Source: Pseudomonas rhodesiae (GTDB lineage Bacteria > Pseudomonadota > Gammaproteobacteria > Pseudomonadales > Pseudomonadaceae). From it: DNA of 64,000 bases. Shown one piece after another: positions 60,016-64,000 of this stretch. Where the stretch lies: positions 1-64,000 of the forward strand of contig NZ_VFEU01000024.1 of assembly GCF_007858255.1 (NCBI RefSeq). The letters run 5' to 3'. The notes below the pieces were generated by a model. The model was not told the DNA's origin, did not search any database, and saw nothing but the letters and a program-made list of their open reading frames with translations. Position 1 is the stretch's first letter; each line of letters begins with the position of its first letter. The position numbers and the translations under genes were made by a program.

Positions 60016-61869
60016 TCAGTAGTGATACCACTTTACTTCAAGCATCACTTCATTGACCGGCGAGGATAGATGGCTGTATTCGCGCTGGGCGCTCAGGCGC
60101 AGGCCCAGGTTGCGGGACAGTTCCCACTGTTGGTTGAGGCTGAGGCTGCGCCGCACTTCGCCATTGGTGAAGAAGTCACCCTTGGCTTCCAGGCTCAGGT
60201 TGCCCAACGGGTTTTTCCACAGTACGCCGGTGTTGAAGCCAGCGGCCGGGGAGATGGCTTCGTTGAAGTCGTTGTTGTGCTCCACACGCACGGTGCCGAG
60301 GGCGAAGCCGAGCATGTCGTCGCGCAGTTGCCAGGTGCTGCCGGCGCCGCCGTTGACATGGGCGACCAGGGTTTCGTCGTCGTGTTTGCCCGGTACGCGT
60401 TCCAGGCCACCGGTGACTTGCCAGGACCAGGGCTGCAATAACGCGTTGCGCGGGGTCAGGGAGCGGATGGTGGCCAGGTCCAGTTGTTGCAACTGCCAGT
60501 GGTTGCCTTCGTACTGGCGCAGTTTCATTTGCAGGATTTCGATCTGCGCGCCGAGGGGGAAGCCTTCAGCGTTGTCGTTGAGGTCATGGTAAGCCATGCG
60601 CAGGCCGTATTCGCCGAAAGCCTTGTCGCCACGGGTGCCGATACCGGCTTGCCAGGTGCGGGATTCATGGCCGTCTTCCGGCAGGCCGGGCGGCTGGATC
60701 TTGAGGTCGGGCGCAGGGTTCTGGTTGATCGCGCGCAGCAGCTCGAAGCTGCGTTGGGAGCGGGCGGTGTCGCGTTCCAGGCCATTGGCGCGGTAGCGGC
60801 CCAGGCGATAAGCCGCGTCGATAATCAGGGCCTGACGCTCGCGGGGCAGGGCCTTGAAGGCCGGTTCCTGCAATTGCTTCTGGTCGTCGCTGATCTTGAG
60901 CACCCATTGCTGCTCGTCGCCATCCAAGGGTTTGGCGCGTTCAAGCAATTCGCGCTCGCGGGACGGGCGATAGTCGATTTTCTCTACAAGACCCGCCTCT
61001 TTCACGGCTTTGACTGTATCGGTGGGGATGGCGGTCAGCGGGAATTGCTCGGTCAAACGCAGGCCTGGGCGGGCGACTTGCAGCAGTTCCAACAGGCGAT
61101 AAGAGCAGTTTTCGTCGAAGAAAAAGTAATCGAACTGGATCTGCTTGAGTTCCCACACATGCTCGACCATGCGCTCGGTCTCGACCTGGGTGAGGTTGAG
61201 GCGGTATTCCCACAGGTCGCGGTTCTCCAGGCTACGGTACTCGGAGAGTTTTTCCTGGTAGGGCACCAGCGCGAACAGGCCGGGGTAGCCGCCCATCAGG
61301 CCCTTCCAGGCGTAGAGAATGCTGTTGTCCGAGCCTTCGATATACGCGCCGAAGTTGATCGCGTAGCTGAGCAGTGCGGTGTTGTTGCTTTGCACGTCGG
61401 CCTGGTCGATACGCAACAAGGTGTGGCCGAACATCGACGACGGACTGTTGAGGTAGGCCGCCGGGAAGATCATCACCGCACTGTGGGGGGCGACGTCCTT
61501 GAACCATTGCTTGAATTCGGCGCAGTCCACGGCGGGCAGGTCGGTCAGGTGCAACTGATCCTTGAGCCAGCGGGTACGTGCGGGGTAGACGCATTGGGCG
61601 TGTTTTTCACCCAGGCTGGCGGGCGCATAGAGTGCGTCGACGGTGGCCTTGAGTTCCGCGTCCGGATGGTGAGCACCATCGGCCGCCAGGAAGAATTTCT
61701 TGTCGCTGACATAACTGCGCCAGCCTTTGAGCTTGCCGGCTTCGTAATGGCCCAGGGAAAGCCAGAACGGATCGTTGGCCAATTGCTGCAAACGTTGATC
61801 ATCAAGGTGCGGGGCCGCATACAGCGGGGCGCAGGCGAAGAGTGCCAGGCAGGCAATTCGTTTGAGCAT
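60016..61869 (-). CDS. DUF4105 periplasmic/outer-membrane protein
   Basis: A 617-residue protein with a signal peptide (MLKRIACLALFACAPLYA). The N-terminal half has the DUF4105/Lnb periplasmic domain (AAYLNSPSSMFGHTLLRIDQ, CSYRLLELLQVARPGLRL), and the C-terminal ~230 residues are beta-rich (YEGNHWQLQQLDLATI...), suggesting a barrel or periplasmic beta-domain. A Cys-peptidase-like fold has been proposed for the N-terminal family; function unknown. Followed upstream by a DUF3015 gene on the same strand. Confidence 0.85.
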   Translation of the reverse strand: MLKRIACLALFACAPLYAAPHLDDQRLQQLANDPFWLSLGHYEAGKLKGWRSYVSDKKFFLAADGAHHPDAELKATVDALYAPASLGEKHAQCVYPARTRWLKDQLHLTDLPAVDCAEFKQWFKDVAPHSAVMIFPAAYLNSPSSMFGHTLLRIDQADVQSNNTALLSYAINFGAYIEGSDNSILYAWKGLMGGYPGLFALVPYQEKLSEYRSLENRDLWEYRLNLTQVETERMVEHVWELKQIQFDYFFFDENCSYRLLELLQVARPGLRLTEQFPLTAIPTDTVKAVKEAGLVEKIDYRPSRERELLERAKPLDGDEQQWVLKISDDQKQLQEPAFKALPRERQALIIDAAYRLGRYRANGLERDTARSQRSFELLRAINQNPAPDLKIQPPGLPEDGHESRTWQAGIGTRGDKAFGEYGLRMAYHDLNDNAEGFPLGAQIEILQMKLRQYEGNHWQLQQLDLATIRSLTPRNALLQPWSWQVTGGLERVPGKHDDETLVAHVNGGAGSTWQLRDDMLGFALGTVRVEHNNDFNEAISPAAGFNTGVLWKNPLGNLSLEAKGDFFTNGEVRRSLSLNQQWELSRNLGLRLSAQREYSHLSSPVNEVMLEVKWYHY

Positions 61870-61927
61870 AGAGGCAACTTAAGTCGGAAATAGAAAGACC
61901 CAAAGGGGAGGCGGGCCCAAAAATAAA

Positions 61928-61950
61928 ACCCGCGCCTGGAGAGGCGCGGG
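61928..61950 (-). terminator. Rho-independent terminator of the DUF3015 gene
   Basis: CCCGCGCCT-GGAG-AGGCGCGGG; on the minus strand it is followed by TTTTATTTTT. It separates the DUF3015 gene from the DUF4105 gene. Confidence 0.88.
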
Positions 61951-61960
61951 CCGGTCGAGC

Positions 61961-62449
61961 TTAAGCCTGGGTCGCGTATTTCGCCAGACGGGCATCGCTT
62001 TTCAGTACAGCGAGGGTGTTGTTGTGCACGTCGTCAGCGGTCACGTCAGCTTTGCTGAAGATTTGCTGGAAGTGCTCGTGAGTCACGGCAGCGAAGTGCT
62101 CGCGATCTTCGGGTGCAACACCCAGTACCACGGCGTAGGTGGTCAGTGCTTCGCCATTACCCTTGGCCATGTCTTCGGACAGCTCGTTCATCATGCCATT
62201 CATGGCAATCCAAGACTTGCCGCCGTAGGTCAGCGCGCTGTTGGTGCTGCAACCATTGGTGCCCGAGGTCATGCCGAAGGTGGCGTTACCCGAGGTGACG
62301 TTAGTGGTGGAAGCCAGGAAGTGAGCTGGAGTGCCGCGCTGGCCTTCGAACAACATGTTGCCCCAACCGCAGTTCGGGCCACCTGGTGCTTCTGCCATTG
62401 CATTGAGGGAGACGACGGTGAAGAGAGTACCGAGAAGGATCCGTTTCAT
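61961..62449 (-). CDS. DUF3015 family periplasmic protein
   Basis: A 162-residue protein with a signal peptide (MKRILLGTLFTVVSLNAMAEA). Family landmarks: PNCGWGNMLFEGQRGTPAHFLASTTN, FGMTSGTNGC and LTTYAVVLGV. Periplasmic, function unknown. Usual neighbour of a DUF4105 gene in Pseudomonas. Confidence 0.9.
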   Translation of the reverse strand: MKRILLGTLFTVVSLNAMAEAPGGPNCGWGNMLFEGQRGTPAHFLASTTNVTSGNATFGMTSGTNGCSTNSALTYGGKSWIAMNGMMNELSEDMAKGNGEALTTYAVVLGVAPEDREHFAAVTHEHFQQIFSKADVTADDVHNNTLAVLKSDARLAKYATQA

Positions 62450-62717
62450 AGCTTTGTTCTCTTTGTGTGCAAACCAATGGACAAGGGTTCAGGCACTTCA
62501 TAGCGCCCTAGGGATCGGTTATTAGTCCAACCCGCGCAGTTTGGAGTTTAGGCACGTTCGAAGGGTTCCGTGGGTTTTTATAAAACCGATGGCGATTTGA
62601 TGAAATATTTGCCGGCCGCCTCCCGCGTCTATGCTTTCCCAGAGACCCGCCTTGCCAGAGCGCGCAAGGGGGAGCCAGAATGCCGCTATCTGCCCCGCCT
62701 GATGTAAGGAAGCCCGA

Positions 62718-64000
62718 TGCCTGATCCTGTTGCTGCCAGCCTGCGTCTAGCGCCCGATGCGCTGACTCGCCCTTTCTCTGCTGAACAGTTCAGCTTCTCG
62801 ACCACCAATGATTTGGAGCCCTTTCGCGGTGTGCTTGGCCAGGAACGCGCGGTTGAAGCCTTGCAGTTCGGTGTGGCCATGCCACGCCCCGGTTACAACG
62901 TTTTTGTCATGGGCGAGCCGGGCACCGGTCGCTTTTCGTTCGTCAAACGCTACCTGAAGGCCGAAGGCAAGCGCCTGCAAACCCCGTCGGACTGGGTTTA
63001 CGTCAATAACTTCGATGAACCTCGCGAGCCGCGCGCCCTTGAGTTGCCCGCCGGGGGAGGCGCAGCGTTCATTACCGATATCAACGCGCTGATCGACAAC
63101 CTGGTGGCCACGTTCCCGGCCGTGTTCGAACACCCTACCTACCAGCAGCGCAAGAGCGCTATCGACCGCGCCTTCAACCAGCGTTACGACAAAGCGCTGG
63201 ACGTGATCGAGCGCCTGGCCCTGGAAAAAGACGTGGCGCTGTACCGCGACAGCTCCAATATCGCGTTCACGCCGATGCTCGACGGCAAGGCCCTGGACGA
63301 GGCCGAGTTCTCGCAGTTGCCGGAAGCCGACCGCGAGCGCTTTCACACCGATATTTCCGAGCTGGAAGAACGCCTCAACGAGGAGCTGGCCAGTCTGCCG
63401 CAGTGGAAACGCGAGTCGAATAACCAACTGCGCCAGTTCAACGAAGAAACCATCACCCTGGCCCTTCAGCCATTGCTGGCGCCGCTGTCGGAAAAGTACG
63501 CGGAAAACGCGGCCGTCTGCGGTTACCTGCAAGCCATGCAGGTGTACCTGCTCAAGACCGTGGTCGAGCAATTGGTGGATGATGCCAAGACCGACGCCCA
63601 GGCGCGCAAGCTGCTGGAAGAGCAATACTGCCCGAGCCTGGTGGTGGGCCATCCGGTCAACGGCGGCGCACCGGTGGTGTTCGAGCCGCACCCGACCTAC
63701 GACAACCTGTTCGGGCGTATCGAATACAGCACCGATCAGGGCGCGCTCTACACCACCTATCGCCAACTGCGCGCGGGCGCGTTGCACCGCGCCAATGGCG
63801 GGTTTCTGATCCTTGAAGCGGAAAAAATGCTCAGCGAGCCGTTCGTGTGGGACGCCCTCAAGCGGTCCCTGCAGTCGCGCAAGCTGAAAATGGAGTCGCC
63901 GCTGGGCGAATTGGGGCGTCTGGCCACGGTAACCCTCAACCCGCAGATGATCCCGCTGCAGGTCAAAGTCATCATTATCGGTTCGCGTCAGTTGTACTAC
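62718..64000 (+). CDS. Lon-family (LonB-like) ATP-dependent protease, 3' end missing
   Basis: An open frame from ATG at 62718 runs to the window edge (427 codons seen), so the product is truncated here by the window only. It begins MPDPVAASLRLAPDALTRPF...LGQERAVEALQFGVAM, the start of the AAA_32/Lon-like COG1067 proteases. The P-loop reads GEPGTGRFSF, with Arg instead of the usual Lys. The C-terminal protease domain with its Ser-Lys dyad would lie beyond the window. AAGGAAGCCCG before the ATG serves as the ribosome-binding site. Confidence 0.85.

Overview
The window is a chromosomal segment of a Pseudomonas of the fluorescens group. Evidence: high GC and typical Pseudomonas codon use, REP hairpins of the fluorescens type (core GTGGGAGGGGGCTTGCCCCC) in many intergenic gaps, and a run gdhA, ettA, morA, glyA, yjiA-yjiX-cstA, MapZ-type PilZ protein, radA, ankB-katB, mscL, fpr that matches, as I recall it, the order around PA4588-PA4615 of P. 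aeruginosa. No rRNA, tRNA, prophage, intact insertion sequence or CRISPR array was found.

Layout. 1-1050: AT-rich accessory DNA with a small zinc-ribbon membrane protein and a repeat cluster that may be a transposon-end relic. 1058-5003: housekeeping and hypothetical genes (EEP hydrolase, YciC-like, DUF2076, NYN, DEDDh exonuclease). 5067-6686: a small accessory island (DUF6124 protein with a structured upstream region, and an STM2901-like/DUF1493 gene pair). 6810-18234: Lrp regulator/yedA, rhlE, a BaiN-like flavoprotein, HDAC-family deacetylase, GNAT, tesB-HAD, a secreted alpha/beta hydrolase, ypfJ, a lipoprotein and a DMT exporter. 18236-23867: a quinate/shikimate catabolic cluster (MFS transporter, quiC, TetR regulator, shikimate/quinate dehydrogenase, aroQ) with PcaR-type boxes in front of both outward promoters. 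24051-26422: trmA and a purine permease. 27154-30844: a PaoABC-type molybdenum aldehyde oxidoreductase operon.

30845-33095 is the most striking structure: about 17 tandem copies of a ~134 bp unit, each holding two inverted REP sequences (a REPIN) plus a linker, lying between the convergent paoC and MFS genes. After it come an EntS-like MFS exporter, the cyanide-insensitive oxidase operon cioAB plus a 55-residue DUF2474 protein (with a perfect ANR box upstream), rlmG and a LuxR solo. From 39783 to the end runs the conserved chromosomal block listed above, followed by a GreB-like factor, a small lipoprotein, a chorismate mutase, a DUF4105 protein, a DUF3015 protein and the start of a Lon-family protease cut by the window edge.

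Genes that work together: AroQ, the dehydrogenase and QuiC convert quinate/shikimate through 3-dehydroshikimate to protocatechuate, and the MFS protein probably imports the substrate. PaoABC oxidises aldehydes. KatB/AnkB and Fpr belong to oxidative-stress defence. MorA (GGDEF-EAL) and the MapZ-type PilZ protein make or break, and sense, cyclic di-GMP. CstA/YjiX/YjiA form a carbon-starvation nutrient-uptake unit.
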